Assembly: GCF_014204815.1 (NCBI RefSeq)
Contig: NZ_JACHMC010000001.1
Location: 2,108,001 to 2,172,000, forward strand
Direction: 5' to 3'
Length of the DNA stretch: 64,000 nucleotides
Source: Micrococcus flavus
GTDB taxonomy: Bacteria; Actinomycetota; Actinomycetes; Actinomycetales; Micrococcaceae
Shown: piece by piece, positions 17,024-25,783 of the stretch
Layout: each line of letters starts with the position of its first letter
Position numbering within the stretch: position 1 is the first letter of the stretch
Made by a program: the position numbers and the translations under genes
The notes under the pieces: model-generated
The model's input: the letters and a program-made list of their open reading frames with translations, nothing else
Database searches by the model: none
Told to the model about the DNA's origin: nothing

Positions 17024-17879
17024 GCATCCCCCGCAGCAGGGCCGCCTGGCCGAGGACCAGGTGGCCGACCTCGCCGTGCGCCTGCACCGGGACCACGCGG
17101 TCCGCGGCCTCTCCGGCCCCGCCCCCGTCCCGGACGACGTCGCGGTCGGGCTCGATGCGCGCTCCCTCGAAGAGCTGCACGGCACGCTGCGCGTCCTCGC
17201 CGCCCTCGCCGACCCGGCGCCCGACCTCGTCGCGCCGCCGGCGGGCCTGTGGGATCGGATCGTCGCGGACCTGGACACCCCGGAGCGGGCGGACGCGGCC
17301 CCCGACGCCGTGGTCGCCTCCACGGCCCGGACGGACGGGCGCGACGACGTCGTGGTCCCCTTGACCGAGAGCCGTGCCGCCCGCGCCGCGGCGCGGACGG
17401 AGCGGACCCGCTGGTGGCCGGTGGCCGCCGCCGCGGCGGCCGGCCTGGTGGTCGGCGGCCTCGGCGTGGGCATGGCCCTGTCCGGGAGCGAGGGCGGCAC
17501 GGACGGCGCCCCGGTGGCCCAGCCGACCCCGACCGAGGAGCTGCTCGGCGACGCGCGGCTGGATCCGGTCGCGCAGGGCGGGACCCTGGCCCGGGCGGAG
17601 ATGCGCCGCGAGTCGGACGGGGAGATGCGGCTCGCCGTCCATGTGCCCACCGTGCCCGACGCCGAGGACGGCTACCTCGAGGTGTGGTTGCGGGACGAGG
17701 CGGCCAGCCGGATGATCTCCCTGGGCACGGTGACCTCGGAGGACGCCGTGCTGACCGTCCCCGAGGGCGTGCAGCTCGGGGAGTACCCGGTGGTGGACGT
17801 CTCCCACGAGCACTTCGACGGCGATCCCACCCACTCCGGCACGTCGCTGTGGGTGGGCGAGATGGTCCGCCGGTCCTGA
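17016..17879 (+). CDS. Membrane anti-sigma factor, RskA-like
   Basis: 287 aa. Cytosolic N-terminal domain (about 1-130) with a region resembling the anti-sigma binding fold, a single membrane span (WWPVAAAAAAGLVVGGLGVGM, about 135), and an extracytoplasmic anti-sigma-K C-terminal domain ending DVSHEHFDGDPTHSG. No zinc-binding HxxxCxxC motif is visible. GTG start inside the sigma gene implies translational coupling and stoichiometric production. Confidence 0.88.
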   Translation: MSEHPPQQGRLAEDQVADLAVRLHRDHAVRGLSGPAPVPDDVAVGLDARSLEELHGTLRVLAALADPAPDLVAPPAGLWDRIVADLDTPERADAAPDAVVASTARTDGRDDVVVPLTESRAARAAARTERTRWWPVAAAAAAGLVVGGLGVGMALSGSEGGTDGAPVAQPTPTEELLGDARLDPVAQGGTLARAEMRRESDGEMRLAVHVPTVPDAEDGYLEVWLRDEAASRMISLGTVTSEDAVLTVPEGVQLGEYPVVDVSHEHFDGDPTHSGTSLWVGEMVRRS

Positions 17880-17900
17880 GCCCCGGGCGGGGCTCAGGAC
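17873..17900 (+). terminator. 12-bp hairpin covering the anti-sigma stop codon
   Basis: GTCCTGAGCCCC pairs with GGGGCTCAGGAC around a 4-nt loop. The TGA stop lies in the 5' arm, so the operon appears to end here. Confidence 0.7.
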
Positions 17901-17957
17901 CCGTCACCGTGTGACCCCGGGCACCCGGGTCCGCGTCCCCCGCACGAGGCTTCCGGC

Positions 17958-18797
17958 ATGGCAGACCCCGCGCGTTCCGCGCCCCCTTCCGCCGCTGGCA
18001 CGCTCCGCTCGGGCGCCGACACCGCCCGCCGCGCCACCCGGTCGGAGATGTTCCGCCGCCTGGCCCGACTGGGCCACGTGGCCAACGGCATCCTGCACGT
18101 CCTGATCGGCCTGCTCGCCTTCGACCTCGCCCGGGGCGGAGGCGGCGACGCCGACCAGTCCGGCGCCGCCGGACTCCTGGCGGACAACCCGGCGGGCCTC
18201 GTCCTGCTGTGGATCACGGTGGCCGGATGCGCCTCGCTGTCCGTCTGGCACCTGGCCGCCGCCGTGTGGGGCGGGGACGAGACCCTGGATCGCGTGAAGG
18301 ACGCCGGCAAGGCGGTGGTGTTCGCCGCCGTCGCGAGCACGTTCGCCGCCGCCGGCGTGGGTGCGGGCCGGGACTCGGGCGAGGCCACCCGGTCCTTCAC
18401 CGCCACGCTCCTGGAGCACCCGGCGGGCGCGACGCTCCTCGTGGCGATCGGCCTGGTGATCGTGGGCATCGGCGGCCACCACATCCACAAGGGCATGACC
18501 CGCCGTTTCGTGAAGGACCTCACCTCCCCGTCCCGCGAGGACGTGTCCCGAGCGCTCACGGTGACCGGCGTGGTGGGGTACACGGCCAAGGGCATCGTGC
18601 TGGCCCTGGTGGGGGCCCTCTTCGTCCTGGCGGTGGTCCAGCACGATCCCTCGCAGAGCACGGGCATGGACGGCGCCCTGAAGACGCTGCTGGCGCAGCC
18701 CTTCGGGCCCTGGCTGCTGGGCGCGGTGGGGCTGGGCCTGGTCCTCTACGGCGTCTACGAGTTCCTGCGCTCACGCTACGACCGCATGCCCGGCTGA
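17958..18797 (+). CDS. DUF1206 family membrane protein
   Basis: 279 aa with six hydrophobic segments arranged as repeated pairs, each beginning with an RxGxxxxGxxxxxxG-like pattern (ARLGHVANGILHVLIGLLAF; VTGVVGYTAKGIVLALVGAL), the hallmark of DUF1206. No enzymatic motif. Starts 78 bp after the anti-sigma stop and beyond its hairpin. Confidence 0.9.
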   Translation: MADPARSAPPSAAGTLRSGADTARRATRSEMFRRLARLGHVANGILHVLIGLLAFDLARGGGGDADQSGAAGLLADNPAGLVLLWITVAGCASLSVWHLAAAVWGGDETLDRVKDAGKAVVFAAVASTFAAAGVGAGRDSGEATRSFTATLLEHPAGATLLVAIGLVIVGIGGHHIHKGMTRRFVKDLTSPSREDVSRALTVTGVVGYTAKGIVLALVGALFVLAVVQHDPSQSTGMDGALKTLLAQPFGPWLLGAVGLGLVLYGVYEFLRSRYDRMPG

Positions 18798-18953
18798 TCC
18801 TCCCGCCGCCGCCCCGGGCCCGACTCCCGCGTCATCATGCGCTCGGATGTTGACGCGGCGGCCCCGGGGGGCCAAGGTGGACCCGACGGCGCCGGACGGG
18901 CGCCCCGAGCCCGACCCTCGCGGTCGGGCCGCCACAACTCAGAAGGAGACACC

Positions 18954-19334
18954 ATGCGTTGGTTCACTCTCGCCGTCGGCGCCGCCGCCGGCTACCTGCT
19001 CGGCAGCGCCGAGGGCCGCCAGAACCTCCAGAAGATGACCCAGAACGCCCAGACGCTCTGGAACGATCCGAAGACCCAGGAGAAGGTCGGCCAGGCCAAG
19101 GAGAAGGCCCAGGCCGTCGCCTCCGACGCCAAGGACAAGACCCAGGAGAAGGCCGCCGAGGTGAAGGCCACGGCGGAGGAGAAGAAGGAGTCCGACGTGA
19201 ACGAGGACAAGAAGGACCAGGTCACCGTCTCGAACAACGAGAACGTCCCGGCCGCCAACGCCACCGGCGCCGACCCGGACATCATCTCGGACCCCTCCAC
19301 CGCGCTCGGCGACGAGGGCCCCGCGAACGCCTGA
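18954..19334 (+). CDS. YtxH-like small protein with N-terminal anchor
   Basis: 126 aa. Short N-terminal hydrophobic segment (FTLAVGAAAGYLLGSAEGR) with the GYLLGS motif of YtxH-type proteins, then a Lys/Glu/Ala-rich helical region (about 35-85) and an acidic tail. AGAAGGAG precedes the ATG at 18954; a weak hairpin (18909-18929) lies upstream. Probably envelope or stress related by family; not established. Confidence 0.8.
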   Translation: MRWFTLAVGAAAGYLLGSAEGRQNLQKMTQNAQTLWNDPKTQEKVGQAKEKAQAVASDAKDKTQEKAAEVKATAEEKKESDVNEDKKDQVTVSNNENVPAANATGADPDIISDPSTALGDEGPANA

Positions 19335-19377
19335 TCCGGCGGACGCCCGGTCCCGGCGCCTGAGCGCCGGACCCACA

Positions 19378-19417
19378 CGACGACGCCCCACCTCCTCGCG
19401 GAGGTGGGGCGTCGTCG
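19378..19417. terminator. 17-bp hairpin between convergent genes
   Basis: CGACGACGCCCCACCTC at 19378-19394 pairs with 19401-19417 around a 6-nt loop. It serves the YtxH-like gene (plus) and the lipoprotein gene (minus, stop at 19454). Confidence 0.75.
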
Positions 19418-19453
19418 CGTGTCCACCCGGAGCCGCAGGCCCCGGCCGGGTGA

Positions 19454-20233
19454 TCAACCGGCCGGGGCGGGCTCCGGCGCGGCGGGCGGGGCGGCGATCT
19501 CGTCCGCCGCGGGCGCCTCGACGGGCTCGACGGCGTTCCAGTCCGAGAACGTCACCGTGCCCTCGGTACCGGGCGCCACGGTCTCCACGGTGAGGAGGGC
19601 GCCGTCGTCCTCGGCCACCGTGAACGCCTTCAGACGGGTGGTCCCGTCCCCGGCGCCGGCCACCGGCTGCTCGAGGACGTAGCGCACGGCGTCCTCGCCG
19701 CTGCGACGGATCCCGTCCGCCTCCGCGGCGGCGCCCTCGAGGCCGCCGGCGGCGGGCACGCCCGCGAGCAGCCCGTCCACCACGGCGCGCATGCTCAGGC
19801 CCTGGCCCACCGGGACCTCCTGCCACTTCTGCGCGTACTCGGGGCGCTCGGGGCCGGCGACGCCGCCGCGCTCCTCCACGACGAACCGGTGGTACTGCTT
19901 CCCGCCCACCACGCGGATCTCGTCCCGGGCGGTGTGCTGCCCGGCGCGGAACTCGCCGGTGTAGAGCAGGTCCCCGCCGTCCACGGCGCCGGCCACCTCG
20001 GTGGCGTCCGGGACGCCCATCCCACCGCCGGCCACGCCGGCGTCGGTGCCGACCTCCGTGGTCATGCGGACGGACTGGGCGCCCTCGAGCTGGGCGCGGG
20101 CGCGGTCCCACGCGCCGGAGGCGTCCTCGCCGGAGGCGCCGCACGCGGTCAGGGCCAGTGCGGCGCCGAGCCCGAGCACGGCCGCGGGCACGGCGCGACG
20201 GGCGGGGACGCGGGGGCTGCGGTCGGGGCGCAT
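19454..20233 (-). CDS. Lipoprotein, paralogue of the upstream gene
   Basis: 259 aa. Signal peptide with lipobox ALTACG (Cys about 33), then a soluble domain sharing AWDRARAQLEGAQSVRMT with the gene upstream (AWEQARAQIDGAESVRMS) and the ending VTFSDWNAVEPVEAP versus LTLTDWNQIDPAEVP. The fold resembles LppX/LprAFG-type lipoproteins by general layout only. Start overlaps the upstream stop by one base. Pro/Ala-rich C-terminal tail. Confidence 0.85.
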   Translation of the reverse strand: MRPDRSPRVPARRAVPAAVLGLGAALALTACGASGEDASGAWDRARAQLEGAQSVRMTTEVGTDAGVAGGGMGVPDATEVAGAVDGGDLLYTGEFRAGQHTARDEIRVVGGKQYHRFVVEERGGVAGPERPEYAQKWQEVPVGQGLSMRAVVDGLLAGVPAAGGLEGAAAEADGIRRSGEDAVRYVLEQPVAGAGDGTTRLKAFTVAEDDGALLTVETVAPGTEGTVTFSDWNAVEPVEAPAADEIAAPPAAPEPAPAG

Positions 20234-20940
20234 CACTGCTCCACCTCCTCCGGCACCTCGGCCGGGTCGATCTGGTTCCAGTCGGTCAGCGTGAGCTCCT
20301 GGATCTGCGTCCCGTCCTCCACGCGCAGGCCCACGAGCGAGCCGTCCTCGTCCACCGTGAAGGCGCGCACGGTGAACGCGTCCCCCTCCTGGCGGGCGGC
20401 CTCGGCGGCCTGCGAGGGCACCTGGTAGCGGTGGGCGGTCCCCCCGGACCACTCGACCTCCTCGGGCTGCACATCGGCCCCGGCGAGGGCGTCCGCGGCG
20501 GGCAGGGCGATGCTCTCGAGGGTCCCCCCGATCGGGCTCCCCTGGGACGGGGGGGCCGTCTCGCGCCACCCGTCGGTGTTGTACTGCGCGGCCACCTGGG
20601 CCGGCACGTCCTGTCCCTGCGTGGTGATGCGCGCGTAGGAGCGGCCGTCCACGGTGCGGGTGTCCACGGTCATCCAAGAGTCGTCGCCCACGAGCATCGA
20701 GGCCTCCGTGGTGCCGTCCGTGCCCTCGAGCGGTCCGGCGAGGTCCCACGTGATCACGCGGGGCGTCTGCGAGCCGTCGGTGCTCACGAAGGACATCCGG
20801 ACGGACTCCGCGCCGTCGATCTGGGCGCGGGCCTGCTCCCAGGCCTCGCCGGCGGCGGGCGGCTGGCTCGCGCACCCGGCGAGGACGAGGGCCCCCAGGG
20901 CCCCCAGCCCGGCCGCGTGGACGGCACGTCTGCGCTGCAT
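20233..20940 (-). CDS. Lipoprotein, first of tandem paralogous pair
   Basis: 235 aa with signal peptide and lipobox VLAGC (Cys about 23). AGGAGGAG lies just before the ATG. Conserved pattern with its neighbour points to tandem duplication. Extracytoplasmic, membrane attached; no ligand can be assigned. Confidence 0.85.
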   Translation of the reverse strand: MQRRRAVHAAGLGALGALVLAGCASQPPAAGEAWEQARAQIDGAESVRMSFVSTDGSQTPRVITWDLAGPLEGTDGTTEASMLVGDDSWMTVDTRTVDGRSYARITTQGQDVPAQVAAQYNTDGWRETAPPSQGSPIGGTLESIALPAADALAGADVQPEEVEWSGGTAHRYQVPSQAAEAARQEGDAFTVRAFTVDEDGSLVGLRVEDGTQIQELTLTDWNQIDPAEVPEEVEQ

Positions 20941-21028
20941 GTTCTCCTCCTGAGGGACGGGTCGGCGGGCGGACCGCCGCTGTGCTGGGCCTCACCCTAC
21001 CCAGCGCGGCTGGACGCGGCCCGGACGC

Positions 21029-21072
21029 ACGACGGAGCCCGGCCCCTCGCGCGGAGGGGCGGGCGCCGTCGT
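21029..21072 (-). terminator. Imperfect long hairpin after the LLM monooxygenase
   Basis: ACGACGG...CCCCTC pairs with GAGGGGC...CCGTCGT with small bulges. It lies just beyond the minus-strand stop at 21089. Confidence 0.55.
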
Positions 21073-21088
21073 CGGGCGGAGTCCCCGG

Positions 21089-22525
21089 TCAGCCCTGCCG
21101 GTGGCGCAGCGCGAAGGACGCGCCGTGGTGGTTCCGGGGCAGGTGGTCACCGCGGCCGAAGAGCTTCTGACGCAGCGTGCCGTCCGTGTACCCGGTCTTG
21201 TAGCGGCCGAGCTCCTGCAGCTCGGGCACCACGAACTCCACGATGTCCTCGAAGGTTCCCGGGGTGATGTGGTACGCCAGGTTGAAGCCGTCCACGTCCG
21301 TCTCGTCCGCCCACTCGGCCAGCTGCCGGGCTGCCGATGCGCCGCCGCCCACGATCACCGGGCCGAAGCCGCCGATGCCCACCCACTCGGCCAGCTTGCG
21401 GACCGTCCACTCCTCGTCCGTGCCAGAGGCCTTCTGGAAGGTCTCCACCGCGGACTGGATGGCGTTGGACTGCACGTCGCCGATCGGCTCGTCCAGCTCG
21501 TACTGCGAGAGGTCGATGCCCATCCAGCCGGACATCAGCACGAGGCCGCCGAGCGGGTCCACGTACTGGGCGAGGTCGTCGTACTTGGCGCGGGCGTCGT
21601 CGTCGGTGGCGCCGGTGACCACGGTCTGCATGGCGAAGACCTTGACGTCGTAGGGGTCGCGGCCAGCCTCGACGAGGGCCTGGCGGATCTTCGCGGTGGT
21701 GGCCTTGGCCAGCTCCTTCGTGGGGGAGTTGATGAAGACCGCCTCGGCGTGCTTGCCCGCGAAGGCGCGGCCGCGCGTCGAGGCGCCGGCCTGGTAGATC
21801 ACGGGGGTGCGCTGCGCGGACGGCTCGGTCACGGCGTGGCCGGGGACCTTGAAGTACTTGCCCTCGTGGGCGATGTCGTGGACCTTGGCCGGGTCCGCGA
21901 ACACGCCGGTCTCCTTGTCGTAGACCACCGCGTCGTCCTCCCACGAGCCCTCGAGGAGCTTGTAGACGACGTCGAGGTACTCGTCCGCGTGCTCGTAGCG
22001 CTCGTCGTGCTCCATCTGGTCGTCCTGGCCCATGTTCTGGGCCGCCGAGGGCAGGTAGCCGGTGACGACGTTCCAGCCCACGCGGCCGCCCGTGAGGTGG
22101 TCCAGCGTGGCCAGGCGGCGGGCGAACGGGTACGGGTGCTCGTAGGCGGTGCCGGCGGTGACCCCGAAGCCGAGGTGCTCGGTGACGGCGGCCATCGCCG
22201 AGACCAGCAGGAACGGGTCGTTGACCGGGGTCTGCGCACCAGTGCGGATGGCGGCCTCGGAGGTGCCCCCGTAGACGGAGTAGGGGCCGAGCACGTCCGC
22301 GATGAACAGGCCGTCGAAGAGACCCTGCTCAAGGGTCTTGGCCAGGTGCGTCCAGTAGCCCAGCGTGTTGTAGTCGCGGGCGTGGTCGTCCGGATGGCGC
22401 CACAGGCCCGGCGACTGATGGGCCACGCAGTTCATGTCGAAGGCGTTGAAGAGCAGCTCGCGGCCGCGGCCCGGGGCCGGGGGGGCGGCGGGGACGGCGG
22501 GCTGGGCGGTGTTCTCGGTGGTCAT
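21089..22525 (-). CDS. LLM-class FMN-dependent monooxygenase, NtaA/DmoA/DszA type
   Basis: 478-aa bacterial-luciferase-like enzyme using reduced FMN and oxygen. Family signatures are FNAFDMNCVAHQSPGLWRHP at the start, GLFDGLFIADVLGPYSVYGG, GRVGWNVVTGYLPSAAQNMG and IYQAGASTRGRAFA. Members cleave C-S or C-N bonds (dimethyl sulfide, dibenzothiophene sulfone, nitrilotriacetate). Placement after metNIQ in a SAM-riboswitch operon favours a sulfur substrate. It follows metQ by 181 bp on the same strand. No dedicated FMN reductase is adjacent. Exact substrate unknown. Confidence 0.88.
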   Translation of the reverse strand: MTTENTAQPAVPAAPPAPGRGRELLFNAFDMNCVAHQSPGLWRHPDDHARDYNTLGYWTHLAKTLEQGLFDGLFIADVLGPYSVYGGTSEAAIRTGAQTPVNDPFLLVSAMAAVTEHLGFGVTAGTAYEHPYPFARRLATLDHLTGGRVGWNVVTGYLPSAAQNMGQDDQMEHDERYEHADEYLDVVYKLLEGSWEDDAVVYDKETGVFADPAKVHDIAHEGKYFKVPGHAVTEPSAQRTPVIYQAGASTRGRAFAGKHAEAVFINSPTKELAKATTAKIRQALVEAGRDPYDVKVFAMQTVVTGATDDDARAKYDDLAQYVDPLGGLVLMSGWMGIDLSQYELDEPIGDVQSNAIQSAVETFQKASGTDEEWTVRKLAEWVGIGGFGPVIVGGGASAARQLAEWADETDVDGFNLAYHITPGTFEDIVEFVVPELQELGRYKTGYTDGTLRQKLFGRGDHLPRNHHGASFALRHRQG

Positions 22526-22706
22526 GGCAGGAGGTCCTTCGGGAGTGGAGGGCAGAAGAGGTCGGACGCTCAGTCCAGCCCCGGCCGATGCGGGGGGCAA
22601 TTCGGGGTGGCGGCGAGGCGCGCGCAACGTCACCTTCGCCGCGCCCTGCACGGGAGGGCCGCGCGGCCGCCGGCGTGTGACCCGGGGTTGCGGGGTGCCC
22701 GACGGG

Positions 22707-23636
22707 TCAGTCCTCGGAGACGGGGGTGAGCACGCCGGCGACCAGGGGATCGTCGGTGGTCTCGAGGTACTCCTTGAACTTCGGGTCGCTGAAGACCTCC
22801 TGCAGCTTTTTGGTCTCCGGCGACTCCACGGCGTCGGTGGCGACGATCAGGCGGGAGGCGAAGCTCCGGGGCGGGTCCGGGAAGAGGATCCCCTTGTCCC
22901 GGCTCACCTTGCCGGCGTCGAACAGGTTCGTGTATCCGACGGCGACGTCCACCGAGTCCAGGGTCCGCGGCATGGACAGCAGGTCGATCTCCTGGAAGTC
23001 GAAGCCGCGGGGGTTCGCGGTGACGTCCTTGAGGCGGGCAGTACGCGGCTCGATCGACGGGTCCAGCTCGATCAGGCCCTCACGCTCGAGCAGCCACAAC
23101 GCCTGCCCCTGGTTCGCGAGGTCCGTGGGCACGGCCACCACGGCCCCGGCGGGGACGCCGTCCAGGGAGTCGTAGCGGGAGGAGTACAGGCCGAACGCCC
23201 ACTGGTACAGCTCCGTGGTGGGCGTCAGGTCGAACCCATTCCCGTCCGCCACCTGTTTCATGTACCACTGATGCTCGAAGATGGTGGCGTCCACCTCACC
23301 CGTGGCCACCGCGCGGTTCGCCTGGACCGCGTCCGCGATCCCGACCGGCTCGATGGTGACACCGTGCTGCGGCGCGATCTCCGCCGCCACGTACTCGAGG
23401 ATGCGCTCCTCGCCTGCCATGGCGGGCTCGTAGTGGACCCGCAGGGGCCGGTCGACGGCCGCCGCCGATCCGCCGGCGGCCACCGCCGGATGGGCCGCAC
23501 CCCGCATCAGGATGACCCCCAGAGCCAGGGCGACGATCGCGGCGACGGCGGCCACGGTCCAGGGGAGGCGGTCGGTGCGCCGCCGCAGGGTGAACCCGTG
23601 GTCGTGGCCGGTGGTGGACGAAGTGGAACGCGGCAA
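22707..23636 (-). CDS. metQ: MetQ/NlpA-type substrate-binding protein, TM-anchored
   Basis: 309 aa, solute-binding component of a methionine ABC importer. Binding domain from about residue 60 (RPLRVHYEPAMAGEERILEYV, IFEHQWYMKQV, VAVPTDLANQGQALWLLE, AVGYTNLFDAGKV). The start is TTG at 23636, chosen because AGGAGG lies 8 nt upstream and no ATG fits. The N-terminus has one hydrophobic helix (WTVAAVAAIVALALGVIL) but no lipobox Cys, unlike most MetQ. Third gene of metN-metI-metQ. Confidence 0.88.
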   Translation of the reverse strand: MPRSTSSTTGHDHGFTLRRRTDRLPWTVAAVAAIVALALGVILMRGAAHPAVAAGGSAAAVDRPLRVHYEPAMAGEERILEYVAAEIAPQHGVTIEPVGIADAVQANRAVATGEVDATIFEHQWYMKQVADGNGFDLTPTTELYQWAFGLYSSRYDSLDGVPAGAVVAVPTDLANQGQALWLLEREGLIELDPSIEPRTARLKDVTANPRGFDFQEIDLLSMPRTLDSVDVAVGYTNLFDAGKVSRDKGILFPDPPRSFASRLIVATDAVESPETKKLQEVFSDPKFKEYLETTDDPLVAGVLTPVSED

Positions 23637-23725
23637 GGGGTGCCTCCTGATGAGGTCGAGCGGGCGAGAGGAAGGGCGAGGATGAGAACGTGGGCGTCCC
23701 GGCGAGGACGCCCGGCTGTGATCGG

Positions 23726-24427
23726 TCACGGGCGTTCCAGGGACCGGGCGAGGCGGTCGCCGGCGAACTGGACCAGCTGCACGCTGACGATCAGCACGAC
23801 GATGGTCGCCGCCATGACGGTCATGTCGAACCGCTGGTAGCCGTAGGTGACGGCCAGATAGCCGATGCCGCCGGCACCGATGGTCCCCGCGATGGCCGAG
23901 TACTCGAGCATCGAGATCGTGTTGAGGGTGAGGGCCGAGACGAGGCCCGGCACCGCCTCCCGCAGCTGGGTCTGCAGGATGATCTGGACCGGCGAGCTGC
24001 CGGTGACGAGGCCGACGGCGAGGTTCTCCCGAGGGAGGTCGTTCAGAGTGTTCTGGACGAGCCGGGCGAAGAAGGGGACGCCGGCGATGACCATGGGCAC
24101 CACGGCGGCACGGATGCCCAGGGTGGTCCCCGTGATCCACGCGGTGAACGGGATGATCGCGGCCATCAGGACGAGGAAGGGGAGCGAGCGCCCCATGTTG
24201 GCGACCCAGCTGAGGACGCCGTGCCAGCGGGGATGGGGGAAGAGCCCACGGGAGGACGTGTTGTACAGCAGCACGCCTCCGATCCCGCCGAAGGCCACGA
24301 CGAAGACCATGACGATCCCGACCATCGCCCAGGTCTCGCCGTAGGCCGGGAGCAGGAGCGCAGGGATCTCGCTCCACGGGGTGTCGAAGGTGAGCGGCTC
24401 GGAGGCGGCGGCGGCGAGCGCGATCAT
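23726..24427 (-). CDS. metI: Methionine-type ABC transporter permease
   Basis: 233 aa with five membrane segments and the MetI-type permease signatures NMGRSLPFLVLM and EYSAIAGTIGAGGIGYLAVTYGY. Its start overlaps the metN stop by 4 bp, so the two are coupled. Confidence 0.93.
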   Translation of the reverse strand: MIALAAAASEPLTFDTPWSEIPALLLPAYGETWAMVGIVMVFVVAFGGIGGVLLYNTSSRGLFPHPRWHGVLSWVANMGRSLPFLVLMAAIIPFTAWITGTTLGIRAAVVPMVIAGVPFFARLVQNTLNDLPRENLAVGLVTGSSPVQIILQTQLREAVPGLVSALTLNTISMLEYSAIAGTIGAGGIGYLAVTYGYQRFDMTVMAATIVVLIVSVQLVQFAGDRLARSLERP

Positions 24428-25488
24428 GCCGCGACCCCTGCGACCTCACGCGTCAGGTCGGCGTCGGCCGGACGCCCGCGCACGGGCACGTCGGCACCGC
24501 CCTCCACGATCACCCGGAGCCCGGCGGCGTCCAGAACCGCGACGGCGGCGGCGACCTGCCGCTGATCGTCGGTGTCGAGCCCGATCACCAGCCGGCCGAG
24601 CGGACGGGTGCCGTGGTCCTCGAGGGTGCCGCCCAGCAGGCTCACCCCCGCGGACACGGCGCGGGCGAGGTCGCCGAACCAAGCGGGGTCGACGGGGACG
24701 GAGCCCAGGGAGACGCGCAGGACGGTGCGCACACCGGGCACCCGCTCCACCGGGTGGACGGGCAGGAGCTGGCCGGCCGCCGGAGAGTCCCCGCGTCCGA
24801 TCAGGTCGGCGACCCGTCCGTGCTCCGCGATCCGCCCGTGGTCCAGGAAGGCCACCTCGTCGGCCGCGGCCCGGACGGCCTCCATCTCGTGGGTGATGAG
24901 GACGATCGAGACTCCGAGGTCGGCGCGCAGCTCGGTGAGGAGGCGGAGGATCTGATGGGTCGAGCGCGGATCGAGACCTGAGGTGGACTCGTCCGAGAGG
25001 AGGATGCGAGGTCGAAGAGCGAGCGCCCGGGCGATGCCGACCCGCTGCGCCTGACCACCCGAGAGCTGGCCGGGGTAGGCGTCCGCCTTGTGCAGCAGAT
25101 CCACCCGTTCCAGGAGCTCCGCCACCCGCGCCTCCATCTCCCCGTGCTCCACTCCGAGGTTGCGCAGCGGCAGTGCGACGTTCTCAGCGACGGTGATCCG
25201 GCGCAGCAGCGCCGAGTGCTGGAAGATCGTCCCGATCGAGCGGCGGCTGTCCCGCAGCGCACGCCCGGAGAGCTCGGACAGGTTGCGCCCGTCTACGAGG
25301 ATCTGCCCGGAGGAGGGCATCTCCAGGAGGGAGATGCAGCGGGACAGGGTGGACTTGCCGGCCCCCGACGGACCGACCACGGCGGTGATGGATCCGTCCG
25401 GCACCGTCAGGTCGATGCCCTTCAACACCTCGACCGGTCGCCCGGTCTTCAACTCGTATCTCTTGTGCAGATCGACGATCTCCAGCAC
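24424..25488 (-). CDS. metN: Methionine-type ABC transporter ATP-binding protein
   Basis: 354 aa. Walker A GPSGAGKST, signature LSGGQAQRV, Walker B ILLSDEST, D-loop SGLDP, and a C-terminal NIL (ACT-like) domain (about 260-335) that in MetN senses methionine. GTG start at 25488 with GAAGGAG upstream. First gene of metNIQ and preceded by a SAM-I riboswitch at 25574-25680, which supports methionine or a precursor as the substrate. Confidence 0.93.
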   Translation of the reverse strand: MLEIVDLHKRYELKTGRPVEVLKGIDLTVPDGSITAVVGPSGAGKSTLSRCISLLEMPSSGQILVDGRNLSELSGRALRDSRRSIGTIFQHSALLRRITVAENVALPLRNLGVEHGEMEARVAELLERVDLLHKADAYPGQLSGGQAQRVGIARALALRPRILLSDESTSGLDPRSTHQILRLLTELRADLGVSIVLITHEMEAVRAAADEVAFLDHGRIAEHGRVADLIGRGDSPAAGQLLPVHPVERVPGVRTVLRVSLGSVPVDPAWFGDLARAVSAGVSLLGGTLEDHGTRPLGRLVIGLDTDDQRQVAAAVAVLDAAGLRVIVEGGADVPVRGRPADADLTREVAGVAA

Positions 25489-25573
25489 GGCGTCTCCTTC
25501 ATCGGGTCGCGACCGGCGCACGGGTTCTCGCGTCGGGCCGCCGCACGGCGAGGCCCGGGAAGCGTGGACGCGT

Positions 25574-25680
25574 CCATCGGTCCTGGCGGGAGCACCCTGG
25601 CCCTCGCCCGGCCTGCGGGAGGCGGGTGAGGCGGGTTGCTGCGGCGTCGTCGAGCCAGATCTCTCGGCCGCTCTGGATGG
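25574..25680 (-). promoter_or_regulatory. SAM-I (S-box) riboswitch upstream of metNIQ
   Basis: Read on the minus strand: P1 arms CCATC and GATGG close the element. The 5' half has CCATCCAGAGCGGCCGAGAG and the invariant GCAGCAACC junction; the 3' half has GGTGCTCCCGCCAGGACCGA. All match the S-box layout. Between P1 and the metN start are about 85 nt with a GC hairpin (GGGCC...GGCCC) that may be the expression platform. Expected effect, from the family, is repression by SAM. Confidence 0.85.
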
Positions 25681-25783
25681 GTGGCTCCAGCTGACCACAG
25701 GCCGCGTCGCGGGCGGGTCCACCTCGGCGTCTGAGGACGCGCGACACCCGCCGGACGGCACGCCGTCCCGCGGCCGGGCCTAG

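Noticed and set aside
25700-25783. Disruption of the metNIQ promoter by the IS
   Set aside because: The probable -10 (25694-25699) and a -35 at normal spacing (about 25717-25722) both lie inside the undisturbed side of the insertion.
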